Shown here piece after piece: positions 25,281 to 33,529 of a stretch of DNA of 64,000 nucleotides; positions within the stretch are counted from its first letter, which is position 1, and each line of letters opens with the position of its first letter. The stretch lies in the NCBI GenBank assembly GCA_031549725.1, contig JAVBPH010000046.1, positions 75,617 to 139,616 of the forward strand. Direction: 5' to 3'. Below the pieces are notes generated by a model. The model saw only the letters and a list, made by a program, of their open reading frames with translations, had not been told where the DNA came from and made no database searches. The DNA is from UBA937 sp031549725 (GTDB lineage: Bacteria > Spirochaetota > Spirochaetia > Treponematales > Breznakiellaceae). Made by a program: the position numbers and the translations under genes.

Positions 25281-26225
25281 ATGGAAAAGGGAAGTTACCT
25301 TGTAACTGTGAGCGTACTACATATGGATGAATACTACCGGGCGGATTATTGGCCGGCCGAGGGCTCAAAGATCCAGGTTGCCTATACCGGAAGTACCGCC
25401 GGGGGCAGCGTGGCCAATACATCCTTTGTATGTACTGCCCTGGGTATGCGGGTATGCTTTTATGATGTGATGAGTACCAGTGCGCAGAATCATTCCCTGT
25501 TAAAGGAAATGGAAGACCATGGTATCGATGTAAGTAATGTTAACTTTGTGGAAGGTCTGACCGATGCCAAATGTATCATTGTCAGCACCCCCAAGGACCG
25601 GACAATCCTGAGCGTACGTTTTCCCCGTCCTCCGGTGGCCTTAAATCCTCAGCAGCGGAGGTTGTTCGAGAATGCGGGGTATATTTATACCCTGATGGGC
25701 CGTCAGACCCTGATACCGGATTACAATGAGACATTCTCCCGATTCCGGCAAAGCGGGGCAAAACTGGTTTTGGATGTGGAAGCCGCCTGGACAGATCCAG
25801 ATCATAAAAAATTTATGGAAAGTGCGGATATTCTTTTTTTTAATCAGTTCGGATTCTCCGAAAACTGCGGACAGTATACGGATGATGAATATGTGGGGTA
25901 CCTCTTTTCCAAAGGCGTGGGCATGGTGGTGCAAACACTAGGGAAAAACGGCTGCAGGGTTCGTACCCCCCGGGTTGATTTTTCCCAGCCCGCCTATGAT
26001 ATTCCTGTGGTTGATGCAAACGGCGCAGGGGATACATTCAACGGCGCATTTTTGTATGGCCTTCAGCAGCAATGGGATTTGGAAGATACGGCCAGGTTCG
26101 CCATTGCGGCGGCAAATTATGCGGTAACCCAACCTGGTCCCCGGGGCGGGGCAGCAGAAATTAATACAATTCTTGATTTTATGGCACAACACGGGATTTC
26201 CTTTGCTCCTGCCAGGAATCGATAA
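25281..26225 (+). CDS. PfkB-family carbohydrate kinase
   Basis: 314 residues, the usual ribokinase length. The sugar-binding end has GSTAGGSVANTSFV, and the C-terminal signature VDANGAGDTFNGAFLYGL holds the catalytic aspartate and anion hole. It probably phosphorylates ribose or a similar sugar released by the glycohydrolases; the N-terminal MEKGSYLVTVSVLHMDEYYR is longer and more divergent than in RbsK, so the substrate is open. Preceded directly by repeat A and followed after 15 bases by the LarA-like gene, with which it is surely co-transcribed. Confidence 0.88.
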   Translation: MEKGSYLVTVSVLHMDEYYRADYWPAEGSKIQVAYTGSTAGGSVANTSFVCTALGMRVCFYDVMSTSAQNHSLLKEMEDHGIDVSNVNFVEGLTDAKCIIVSTPKDRTILSVRFPRPPVALNPQQRRLFENAGYIYTLMGRQTLIPDYNETFSRFRQSGAKLVLDVEAAWTDPDHKKFMESADILFFNQFGFSENCGQYTDDEYVGYLFSKGVGMVVQTLGKNGCRVRTPRVDFSQPAYDIPVVDANGAGDTFNGAFLYGLQQQWDLEDTARFAIAAANYAVTQPGPRGGAAEINTILDFMAQHGISFAPARNR

Positions 26226-26240
26226 ACAGGGGAAAATCTT

Positions 26241-27809
26241 ATGCTTTTTTCGATACCCTATGACCGTAAGACGATGGAACTTACCATTCCCGACCACGAT
26301 ATAGTGGCGGTGCTTGAAGCAAAATCCAGGGAATCTCCAAACAGCGGTGAAGACTTTCTCGTGGAACAGGCCTTGTCTAGTCCCCTGGGAACACAATCTT
26401 TAAGAGAACTGGCTAAAGGCAAAAAACGGATTACCCTTGTTACCAGCGACCATACCCGGGCAATGCCCAGCAGGATAACCCTTCCGCATTTACTCCGGGA
26501 GATCCGGTTTGGCAATCCTGGTGCGGATATTACTATTCTTATTGCCACAGGGCTGCACCGACCCACCACAGAGGAAGAACAGCGCAGCATGTTTGGCGAT
26601 GAAATTGTTGACCGGGAACACATTGTGGTCAACGATGCTTTCTGCTTACAGGATTTTGTATATATTGGGACCCTGCCCTCCGGTGCCGGGTTTCATGTTA
26701 ACCGGTACGTTACGGAGTGTGACCTTTTAGTTACCGAAGGATTTGTGGAACCCCATTTTTTTGCGGGGTTTTCCGGCGGCCGGAAAAGTATACTGCCCGG
26801 CTGCTGCAATGCGGAGACCGTGAATCAGAACCATTGCTTCCAGGCTATTGCAAGTCCCTACGCCATAGCGGGGGTATTGGAAAATAATCCCATTCATACG
26901 GATATGCTCTGGGCCGCCAGAAAAGTGCAGGTGCAGTTTTCACTTAACGTGGCACTGAATGCGGAAAAACGTATTATCGCCGCTTTCGCGGGGGATCTGG
27001 AAAAGTCCCATATGGCGGGGTGCGATTTTGTGCGCTCCCGCGCGGAGGTTGAAGCTGTTAAGGGAAAAATTGTGGTAACCAGCAATGGCGGATATCCCCT
27101 GGATCAGAATCTTTATCAGTCCGCAAAATCAGCGGCCACGGCGGAGCACTGCTGCAAACCCGGGGGGGTGATTGTTTTGTTTTGCGCCTGTGCGGACGGC
27201 ATGGGCGGGAAACGTTTTGAGAAAATTATGCTTTCCGGAGCACCCCTGCAAATAGAAGCAATGCTTAGGTCCATTCCATCAAAGGAAACCATATCTGAAC
27301 AGTGGTGTGCACAAATTTATGCCCGGATACTTCAAAAACACCGGGTTATTCTTGTAACAGACCATTTGGATCATCATATAGCTGCTTCTGCAGGATTTAT
27401 TCCGGCAAGTACCGCCGAAAAAGCCATGGAACTGGCGTACAATCTTATCAGTGGTCCAAAGGAAGTTGTGGTAATACCCGACGGGGTTGCTGTTTTGGCG
27501 GTTGAGGCCCATATCCGGAGGAGTATCGCATTAAAGGTCCACGATCAGGATAATGTGGCAACTATTTTCAGCGAAGGGACCAGTCCGGGGACAATGCTGG
27601 AAGTAAGGGACAAAAAAGGAAACGCCGGTTCTTTAAAGGCCCAATCCGACATTCCCTATGGGCACAAAATTGCGCTTGAGAACATTGCCCCGGGGGAACG
27701 GATTAAAAAATACGGCGAAGTAATAGGAACGGCGACAAAGGATATTGTACCCGGTGACCATGTGCATGTGCATAATTTAGCAAGTACCCGGGGCCGGGGT
27801 GATTTATAG
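26241..27809 (+). CDS. LarA-type nickel-pincer racemase fused to a UxaA SAF domain
   Basis: 522 residues. Residues 1-424 are LarA-like: SDHTRAMPS (Asp70, Arg73), GLHRPTTEEE (His106), EPHFFAGFSGGRKSILPG (His172 and the cofactor lysine Lys182) and NQNHCF (His198). Each is two less than the numbering of Lactobacillus LarA (72, 75, 108, 174, 184, 200). Such enzymes racemise or epimerise 2-hydroxy acids with a nickel pincer nucleotide. Residues 427-522 are a SAF domain like the small part of altronate dehydratase, ending DIVPGDHVHVHNLAS. The next gene encodes the large UxaA part. The fusion suggests that an epimerised hydroxy acid is passed straight to a dehydratase. No cofactor-synthesis genes (larB, larC, larE) are in the window. 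Confidence 0.85.
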   Translation: MLFSIPYDRKTMELTIPDHDIVAVLEAKSRESPNSGEDFLVEQALSSPLGTQSLRELAKGKKRITLVTSDHTRAMPSRITLPHLLREIRFGNPGADITILIATGLHRPTTEEEQRSMFGDEIVDREHIVVNDAFCLQDFVYIGTLPSGAGFHVNRYVTECDLLVTEGFVEPHFFAGFSGGRKSILPGCCNAETVNQNHCFQAIASPYAIAGVLENNPIHTDMLWAARKVQVQFSLNVALNAEKRIIAAFAGDLEKSHMAGCDFVRSRAEVEAVKGKIVVTSNGGYPLDQNLYQSAKSAATAEHCCKPGGVIVLFCACADGMGGKRFEKIMLSGAPLQIEAMLRSIPSKETISEQWCAQIYARILQKHRVILVTDHLDHHIAASAGFIPASTAEKAMELAYNLISGPKEVVVIPDGVAVLAVEAHIRRSIALKVHDQDNVATIFSEGTSPGTMLEVRDKKGNAGSLKAQSDIPYGHKIALENIAPGERIKKYGEVIGTATKDIVPGDHVHVHNLASTRGRGDL

Positions 27810-27824
27810 GAGACAGGGAAAATC

Positions 27825-28988
27825 ATGCAATTTTTTGGATATAGAAGAAATGATGGAAAGGTTGGTTCCCGTAATTGTGTTGCAGTAATCCCCACCGTGA
27901 TCTGTGCCAACGATGTTGGTCAGGCTATTGTCAGGCAGGTACAGAATACGGTGGGGTTTTTTCATCATCAGGGCTGCTGCCAGCTCCCGCCGGATCTTGA
28001 CCGGGTAACGGATACGCTCTGCGGTTTGGGCTGCAGCCCTAATGTGGGGGCTGCCCTGATAGTAAGTCTTGGCTGTGAAGGGACCGACCATGAACGTCTT
28101 TTGCGGACCATCGCAAAAACAGGCAAACCGGTTTCCATTATCCGCATACAGGAACTGGGGGGCGCAAGCCGCGCAATTCAGGCCGGTATTGATGAAGCCC
28201 AGAAACTGGCTATCGATATTTCCTCCCTGCAGCGGGAGCCCGCGGATATTTCCGAACTGGTTTTGTCCATTAAATGCGGTGCCTCGGATACCACCAGCGG
28301 GATGGCCTCCAACTGTGTCATCGGTTATGTGGCGGACCGGCTGGTGGATCTCAATGCTACGGTTGTATTCGGGGAAACCACGGAGTTTCTTGGGGCTGAA
28401 CATATTTTGGCCCAGCGGGCCGCCACACCTGGGGTGGCTGAAAAAATTTATGAAATCGTACAGCGGATGGAACTCCGGGCTAAATCCCTGGGCTGTGATA
28501 TGCGCAAGGGACAGCCCACACCGGGCAACATAGAAGGGGGACTTTCCTCCATCGAGGAAAAATCCCTGGGGGCAGTCATGAAATCCGGAACCCGGCCTAT
28601 TCAGGGTGTGCTGGAATATACGGATATGGTCACCAGCCAGAAAGGTTTGTGGATTAAGGATACCCCCGGCCGGGAGCCGGAAATACTGACCGGCATGGCC
28701 TGTACCGGAGCCCAGGCCATGCTGTTTTCCACAGGCCGGGGCGCTCCCCAGGGCTTCCCCAGCATGCCGGTGATTAAAATCTGCGGCAACCCCCACACGT
28801 ATGAACGGATGATACACGATATGGATCTTAACGCCGGCCGTATTATCACCGGAGAAAAATCCATCGAGCAGATAGGCGAAGAAGCCTTTGAACTCCTGCT
28901 TGCGGTCTTTTCCGGGCGAATGACCAAAAATGAATCCATCAGCTATTTTAATTCTATTGATATCCATACCCTGGGGCCGGTTATTTAG
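27825..28988 (+). CDS. Altronate-dehydratase-type (UxaA C-terminal) sugar-acid dehydratase
   Basis: 387 residues. It starts FFGYRRNDGKVGSRNCVAVIPTV, the hallmark of the UxaA catalytic domain, and has CCQLPPD, GCEGTDHERL, IKCGASDTTSG and the GNIEGGLSSIEEKSLGA region. The family removes water from sugar acids such as D-altronate and needs iron or manganese. The SAF part normally at the N-terminus is missing here but is present at the C-terminus of the preceding LarA-like protein, so the two products probably form one complex. GGAGACAGGG precedes the ATG. Last gene of this operon. Confidence 0.88.
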   Translation: MQFFGYRRNDGKVGSRNCVAVIPTVICANDVGQAIVRQVQNTVGFFHHQGCCQLPPDLDRVTDTLCGLGCSPNVGAALIVSLGCEGTDHERLLRTIAKTGKPVSIIRIQELGGASRAIQAGIDEAQKLAIDISSLQREPADISELVLSIKCGASDTTSGMASNCVIGYVADRLVDLNATVVFGETTEFLGAEHILAQRAATPGVAEKIYEIVQRMELRAKSLGCDMRKGQPTPGNIEGGLSSIEEKSLGAVMKSGTRPIQGVLEYTDMVTSQKGLWIKDTPGREPEILTGMACTGAQAMLFSTGRGAPQGFPSMPVIKICGNPHTYERMIHDMDLNAGRIITGEKSIEQIGEEAFELLLAVFSGRMTKNESISYFNSIDIHTLGPVI

Positions 28989-29138
28989 ATATTCCTTTTG
29001 CAGATCCCTGCCCATGGGATTTGTACTTGGACTTTTTTGTTAATTTACAGGTTTCCCGGGAAAACAATATAAACAGGATTTTTGATGATTTCCGCCGTAA
29101 GGATCTATCTAACACAAACCATAGGTTTTTCTTACACA

Positions 29139-29488
29139 GAGGAGCCAGTTGCGGACAGAGAGGAACCAACTGCTAACAGAGAGGAGCTAAGTGTTAACAC
29201 AGAGGAACCGGCTGTCAACACAGAGGAACCGGCTGTCAACACAGAGGAGCCGGCTGTTAACACAGAGGAGCCAGTTGTTAACACAGAGGAGCCGGCTGTC
29301 AACACAGAGGAGCCGGCTGTCAACACAGAGGAGCCGGCTGTCAACACAGAGGAACCGGCTATTTACACAGAGGAACCGGCTGTCAACACAGAGGAACCGG
29401 CTGTCAACACAGAGGAGCCGGCTGTTAACACAGAGGAACCGGCTGTCAACACAGAGGAGCTGGCTGTTAACACAGAGGAACCGGCCAC
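29139..29488 (+). repeat. 21-bp tandem repeat array (about 16.7 units)
   Basis: Sixteen full units and one partial unit. Read in the frame from ATG 29082 each encodes EEPAVNT or a close variant; most differences are silent or conservative (C/T, A/G). The reverse strand and a second forward frame are also open, as expected for a 21-bp unit lacking stops. The 189-codon frame (29082-29651) has no signal peptide or clear ribosome-binding site and overlaps rpmB, so I do not call it as a gene. Confidence 0.93.
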
Positions 29489-29531
29489 CATCCTGTTTCC
29501 GATTGGATTTTTATGGGGACAAATCGTATTA

Positions 29532-29560
29532 TTGACATTAATTTCTGTTTTAGATAAAAT
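29532..29560 (+). promoter_or_regulatory. Promoter of rpmB
   Basis: TTGACA (29532-29537), a 17-bp spacer and TAAAAT (29555-29560), with AGGAAGG following before the ATG at 29605. Confidence 0.85.
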
Positions 29561-29604
29561 GAAATACTCAAATAGTATTTTATACTCCGATAGGAAGGTT
29601 AATT

Positions 29605-29796
29605 ATGTCACGGACCTGCGATATTTGCGGAAAACATACCATCACCGGTAATAATGTGAGCCACGCAAAAAACCATACCCACCGCACCTGGAAACCTAAC
29701 CTGGTTAAGGTTAAGACCCAAATTCAGGGAACCACCATCACCCTTAAGCTTTGTACCCGCTGTCTGAAGAGTGATTACGTTACCAAAAAGGTATAA
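29605..29796 (+). CDS. rpmB: 50S ribosomal protein L28
   Basis: 63 residues, normal for bacterial L28. MSRTCDICGKHTITGNNVSHAKNHTHRTWKPNL is the conserved N-terminus, and CxxC-type pairs are present (CDIC, CTRC), as in the zinc-ribbon version of the protein. It binds 23S rRNA in the large subunit. Monocistronic, with its own strong promoter and a GGAAGG site about 10 bases before the ATG. Confidence 0.96.
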   Translation: MSRTCDICGKHTITGNNVSHAKNHTHRTWKPNLVKVKTQIQGTTITLKLCTRCLKSDYVTKKV

Positions 29797-29913
29797 GGCG
29801 ATAATCCGGGTAAAATTTTCCCGGAAATTGTACCACGGAAGGGCTGTCCGGATGTTTTTTTCATCCAGGGCGGCTTTTTTTATGCTTCAATGCTTCTTTT
29901 TCCCAAAAAATCA

Positions 29914-30711
29914 CTATATTTTTAATGAAAATCCGTCGAAGGCAGGTTCTACGCAGATTCCGCTGACATTTTTCCTTTTTAAAGCATGTTTGCAGTATGT
30001 TTTTATCTCTTTATGGGTGTGATTATGGCAGATATGGGTAAAATATACCAATTTTGACCCGGTTTTGATGGATTCTTCCAAGGCTTCATCAAAACTGAAA
30101 TGGGTTGGGTGCTTTTTTTCCCGTAAAGCATCAATAATAAAGATATCCGGTGTTCCTATAAGAAGTTCCGATTCCGTGGGAATCCGGTTGGTATCGGTCA
30201 AATATACCACTGATTTACCCGCTTCAACCAGTTTCCAGCCGTAAATATCAAGTTCCCCATGTTTTGCCGGGATAGGAATAATTTCCAGCCCGCCTATATT
30301 GAAGGGGGCGGATACCGGATGCATTTCAATTCTTGGCTTGCCGCCGCCGCACTGGGTATCCTGGAAAATATAGGCAAATCGCTGTTTCAGTTCCTCTATA
30401 GTCCAGGGGTTCCCGAATACCGGGGTAGGGGTTTCTATGCTTAAAGGCCGGATATCATCCAGCCCATGGACATGGTCCGCATGGGAATGGGTAATCAGCA
30501 CCGCATCAAGCCTGCGGATACCCGCCCTGACAGCCTGAAGGCGGAATTCCGGACCCGTATCTATAACCACCGACTCCCCATGGCTTCCTTCAATCCAGAG
30601 GGACGACCGCCACCTCTGGTTCCGCCTGTCCCTGGAACAGCATATGTTACAATCGCAGCCAATCACGGGAATCCCATGGGAAGTACCCGTTCCCAGAAAC
30701 GTAATATTCAT
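29914..30711 (-). CDS. Metallo-beta-lactamase-fold phosphodiesterase, PhnP-like
   Basis: 265 residues. It starts MNITFLGTGTSHGIPVIGCDCNICCSRD, with the cysteine cluster and RWRSSLWIEG seen in PhnP-type enzymes; the metal motif THSHADHVHGLDD follows, then later histidines and aspartates (IPAKHGELDIYG, VVYLTDTNR, THICHNHT). Members cleave cyclic phosphodiesters such as phosphoribosyl 1,2-cyclic phosphate. No phn genes are near, so the natural substrate is uncertain. Divergent from the next gene with only 54 bp between. Confidence 0.85.
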   Translation of the reverse strand: MNITFLGTGTSHGIPVIGCDCNICCSRDRRNQRWRSSLWIEGSHGESVVIDTGPEFRLQAVRAGIRRLDAVLITHSHADHVHGLDDIRPLSIETPTPVFGNPWTIEELKQRFAYIFQDTQCGGGKPRIEMHPVSAPFNIGGLEIIPIPAKHGELDIYGWKLVEAGKSVVYLTDTNRIPTESELLIGTPDIFIIDALREKKHPTHFSFDEALEESIKTGSKLVYFTHICHNHTHKEIKTYCKHALKRKNVSGICVEPAFDGFSLKI

Positions 30712-30765
30712 ATCTTATGTGTACCCGGCCTTGTCCTCTGTGTCAATTCGGGTTACTCTTAAAAT

Positions 30766-31326
30766 ATGTCAAACCCTGAGCTCGTGAAAGTCCTTGATTT
30801 TATCCTGAACCGCTGCGATGAAGCTTCAATCGAAGTTATTGCCGCTGCGGTGGTCCGGCGCAGAAGGGATCTTGCCGCATTTGGTGCCATAAAAATCCCC
30901 GATCCAAAACAGTTTGCCGAATCCATCACATCCCAGATTAATGTGGGCGCCAGTATAGAGGGAATGCAGCAGACCATCCGGGATATGGTCATCCGGATTA
31001 TCCGGAAGGAAGCCCCCGAATTGACGGAGGATCAAATTAATGAGCTGGCTGCCTCCTGGATTCCCAGCGCCTCGAAAGACAGTAAGTCCCCCATTCCACC
31101 GGAACTTCTGATGAGTATGATCAATCAGTTTATTTCGTATTCCGAAGGAACCATGAGCGATGCCGAAGAAAAAGGCCTGCGCAGTGAAATGGGGGATTGG
31201 CCCGAACGGTACTGGAATGCTTTTCCCCAGGTGGTCTGTCTTATTATCCGGGAATACCTTAACGGCGAAATTTCTGCGGAAGAATACAAGAGGAAAATCA
31301 AAGCGGCGGTTGCCATGGAGATTTAA
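30766..31326 (+). CDS. Conserved-looking cytoplasmic protein of unknown function
   Basis: 186 residues, all helical in character with no membrane segment and no signal peptide. The C-terminal region (GDWPERYWNAFPQVVCLIIREYLNGEISAEEYKRKIKAAV) looks well ordered. Codon use matches the neighbouring housekeeping genes, which argues for a real gene. No motif identifies a function. A family D hairpin lies 47 bases after the stop. Confidence 0.6.
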   Translation: MSNPELVKVLDFILNRCDEASIEVIAAAVVRRRRDLAAFGAIKIPDPKQFAESITSQINVGASIEGMQQTIRDMVIRIIRKEAPELTEDQINELAASWIPSASKDSKSPIPPELLMSMINQFISYSEGTMSDAEEKGLRSEMGDWPERYWNAFPQVVCLIIREYLNGEISAEEYKRKIKAAVAMEI

Positions 31327-31373
31327 TTGGCGGTTAGGCAACATTTCCACAAAATAATTTCTAAATTTCATTA

Positions 31374-31409
31374 GGGAACCTCTAAAAACTTCAGTTTTTA
31401 GAGGTTCCC
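31374..31409. repeat. Family D hairpin repeat, perfect copy
   Basis: A perfect 17-bp stem, GGGAACCTCTAAAAACT with AGTTTTTAGAGGTTCCC, around a 2-base loop (TC). Its edge TTAGGGAACC resembles the left edge of family A, which suggests a shared origin. Confidence 0.9.
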
Positions 31410-31476
31410 ATTAGAAAAACAAGGATTTTTCATTAAATACTTGAAAAATACATAAAATATAGTGGATGGTATATCT

Positions 31477-31746
31477 ATGAAGAAAATTTATCCTAAATTG
31501 GAGCAAATTATAATTTATGTACTCTTATTAAGCATCATTGGGTTATTTGCTGGGTGTGCTTTTAGTTACTATAATTATGGTGGAAATGAGGGTTCTTCTA
31601 TATCTTTTACAAGTTGTAGTTCTTGTGATGGTACTGGAAAATGTAATTACTGCAATGGTACCGGATACAAATCATCTATAGTATGTCCTTCATGTGATGG
31701 GACACGTAAGTGTTTTTTTTGTAAAGGAACAGGAAAAATACGATAA
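31477..31746 (+). CDS. Small lipoprotein with DnaJ-type zinc-finger repeats
   Basis: 89 residues. The signal peptide ends LFAGC, a good lipobox. The mature part has repeated CxxC-x-G-x-G units (SCDGTGKCNYCNGTG, CPSCDGTRKCFFCKGTG) like the cysteine-rich domain of DnaJ, so it probably binds zinc outside the inner membrane. No J domain is present. AT-rich, unlike its neighbours. The ATG at 31477 is chosen over a GTG 15 bases earlier because it starts the signal peptide. Confidence 0.7.
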   Translation: MKKIYPKLEQIIIYVLLLSIIGLFAGCAFSYYNYGGNEGSSISFTSCSSCDGTGKCNYCNGTGYKSSIVCPSCDGTRKCFFCKGTGKIR

Positions 31747-31751
31747 GTTAT

Positions 31752-31810
31752 CCGCAAGTGGGTTTAATACCTTCTGCACGCTCCTGCGTGGGAGGCTCTG
31801 CGGCGTTCTT
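31752..31810 (-). repeat. Partial family B repeat
   Basis: On the minus strand this stretch matches the right end of the copy at 45982-46143 (aacgcc...gcgtgcagaaggtattaaaccc). It lies 6 bases after the zinc-finger lipoprotein gene. Confidence 0.7.
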
Positions 31811-32044
31811 AAAATCTTGTAAATCAACATTGTATGGGTACTAAACCAGACGAGACGGTATAATACATTTCCTATCGAACAAGCCTCCGTTGGATACGGT
31901 TCATCGCTAAAGATACCGCGGGGTTTGTCCCGCTGAGGTTCATTAAAAAATGAAACATTAGAGTTGAACGGAAACTTCAGTTTAGAAACAACTTCCGAAA
32001 AAATTACAAAATACGAAATATTTTGTGAGACTTATGCAAGAATC

Positions 32045-32205
32045 AACAGGGGTTATACGCGGACGCACATTATGTGCACTGGCCTCCGTTCGCCTAGGTC
32101 AGCTACGCTTCCCACGGCTCACTCCGGCACATTTTGTGGCAGCGGTCACGCTGCGCAAGCCCTTATAAGCTGCCACAAAACGTCGTATAAACCCAGACGT
32201 TAAAT
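32045..32205. other. Gene-free structured element, attC-like in outline
   Basis: GGGTTATACG (32050-32059) pairs with CGTATAAACCC (32184-32194) leaving one extra A unpaired. TTTTGTGGCAGC (32142-32153) pairs perfectly with GCTGCCACAAAA (32169-32180). AAC and GTT triplets lie just outside the outer stem (32045-32047, 32199-32201). The rest of 31811-32479 shows no convincing gene; a small GGGGCG/CGCCCC hairpin lies at about 32434-32453. Confidence 0.4.
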
Positions 32206-32479
32206 GATACGGTGATTGTCAACAAAAACGATATAGATGGATCCAAGTTTAAAGATGAAAATCCGCAAATACTGTATTTCCTCAAAATAAGATCTTACTT
32301 GACGAAAAGAAAAATGAGGATTATCATAAAAAATGAAACCGGTTACATTTTATGAGCCACCGTATCCCATGACAGTGGAGTGACGACTAATAACTAAAAG
32401 GGATGTAAAAAGGTTTGTAACGTTATGTTGCGGGGCGATTATATGCGCCCCTCGAATACGAAAAATAATGGGGTTAATA

Positions 32480-33292
32480 ATGAAAGAATTTACAAAAATG
32501 TTACGGATGATAACTATTGTAGCGGTAATCGGATTCTCAACGGCAGCCTGTGATAGTGGTACGGGAGGAAACCCTGCCGTGATCTCAACCTATACGGTAA
32601 CCTTTAACAGCAATGGCGGAAGTGAAGTCAATCCTATTACCAATATAGAACGAGGGGCTGGTATTAACACTCCCCCAGCCCCGGTTAAAGGAACAGGTTA
32701 TGCATTTGATAAATGGTACAGGGATACGGCATTAACGATTGAATGGAACTTTGGAAGCGACACTGTTACAGGCAATATTACCCTGTATGCAAAATGGAAC
32801 CTTACCCTGGATATTGGTGATATTGGTCCCGGGGGCGGAAAAATCTTTTATCGAAGCGCTGCGGGCTTTACCATGGCTGACGACGGTTCAACTGCTTGCT
32901 ATCTTGAAGCTGCTCCTACTGGAATGTCTGAACTAGCATGGGGACCGGTAATTGGTAGTGGTGGTACGGATACATCAATCGGTACAGGCCGGAAGAATAC
33001 TGCCTTTATCCTTGCAGAAGATGCTGCCGCCCCCGCGGCTCTTGCCAGCAGGGACTATTCAAACAATGGAAAAACCGACTGGTTCCTGCCAAGTAAGGAC
33101 GAACTGGACCAGCTTTATACTAACAGGAGTTTTGTCGGCGGCCTGACCCCCGATAGCATAAAATATTATTGGTCCTCGTCGCAGCATGATAATGTTATTA
33201 CTTATGTGTGGTATCAGGATTTCTATGGTGGTGCATGCAACTTTTACCAGCCGTCTGCGTTGTATTATTCCCATGCCATTAGGGCTTTTTAA
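32480..33292 (+). CDS. Surface lipoprotein with InlB-type repeat and DUF1566-like domain
   Basis: 270 residues. The signal peptide ends STAAC, a relaxed spirochaetal lipobox. Residues about 35-105 form one Listeria-Bacteroides (InlB B) repeat: YTVTFNSNGGSEVNPI, GYAFDKWYRDTALTIEWNF, NITLYAKWN. The C-terminal half begins IGDIGPGGGKIFYRS and has KTDWFLPSKDELDQLYTNR and YYWSSSQHD, the pattern of DUF1566/Lcl-type lectin-like domains. It probably binds ligands at the cell surface. ATG 32480 has GGGG about 6 bases upstream. Confidence 0.8.
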   Translation: MKEFTKMLRMITIVAVIGFSTAACDSGTGGNPAVISTYTVTFNSNGGSEVNPITNIERGAGINTPPAPVKGTGYAFDKWYRDTALTIEWNFGSDTVTGNITLYAKWNLTLDIGDIGPGGGKIFYRSAAGFTMADDGSTACYLEAAPTGMSELAWGPVIGSGGTDTSIGTGRKNTAFILAEDAAAPAALASRDYSNNGKTDWFLPSKDELDQLYTNRSFVGGLTPDSIKYYWSSSQHDNVITYVWYQDFYGGACNFYQPSALYYSHAIRAF

Positions 33293-33333
33293 CGCTGGGG
33301 TATGCAGGTCATTGCTCCCTGCATAAACAGTAT

Positions 33334-33507
33334 CTATCGGTCCGCACTTAAAATATTGAATTCCCCGGGGATTTCCTTCGCGAATGTAAATTCACGGTTT
33401 TGGTACATTTTGCCGCGGTGGTCATTGATGTATAATGCCCTATCAAAATGCTGCCGAATATCATAGCACCAGAATAAAAAACGTACTAAGGAAGGGCTGA
33501 AAAACAA
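33334..33507 (-). pseudogene. Possible gene remnant or small gene cut by repeat A
   Basis: An open minus-strand frame of 57 codons from a TTG, ending at TAG 33334-33336. It encodes a protein-like sequence including DIRQHFDRALYIND and YQNREFTFAKEIPGEFNIL. The frame stays open upstream to the edge of repeat A at 33530, so it could be the 3' end of a gene interrupted by that repeat. I do not recognise it. It is the only coding signal I see in the gap 33293-33529. Confidence 0.3.
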
Positions 33508-33529
33508 ATTTTTATACCCCGTAACCCCC

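Noticed and set aside
27804..29015. 403-codon minus-strand frame opposite the UxaA-type gene
   Set aside because: A shadow frame; the plus-strand product has full family motifs.
29139..29488. CRISPR array
   Set aside because: The 21-bp units are directly adjacent with no spacers, and no cas gene is present.
29082..29651. Long frame through the 21-bp repeat array
   Set aside because: Open frames arise on both strands because the unit lacks stops. There is no clear start signal, and it overlaps rpmB and its promoter.
31964..32203. 79-codon frame in the gap before the InlB-repeat lipoprotein
   Set aside because: It lies over a strongly paired structure and has no ribosome-binding site or protein-like pattern.
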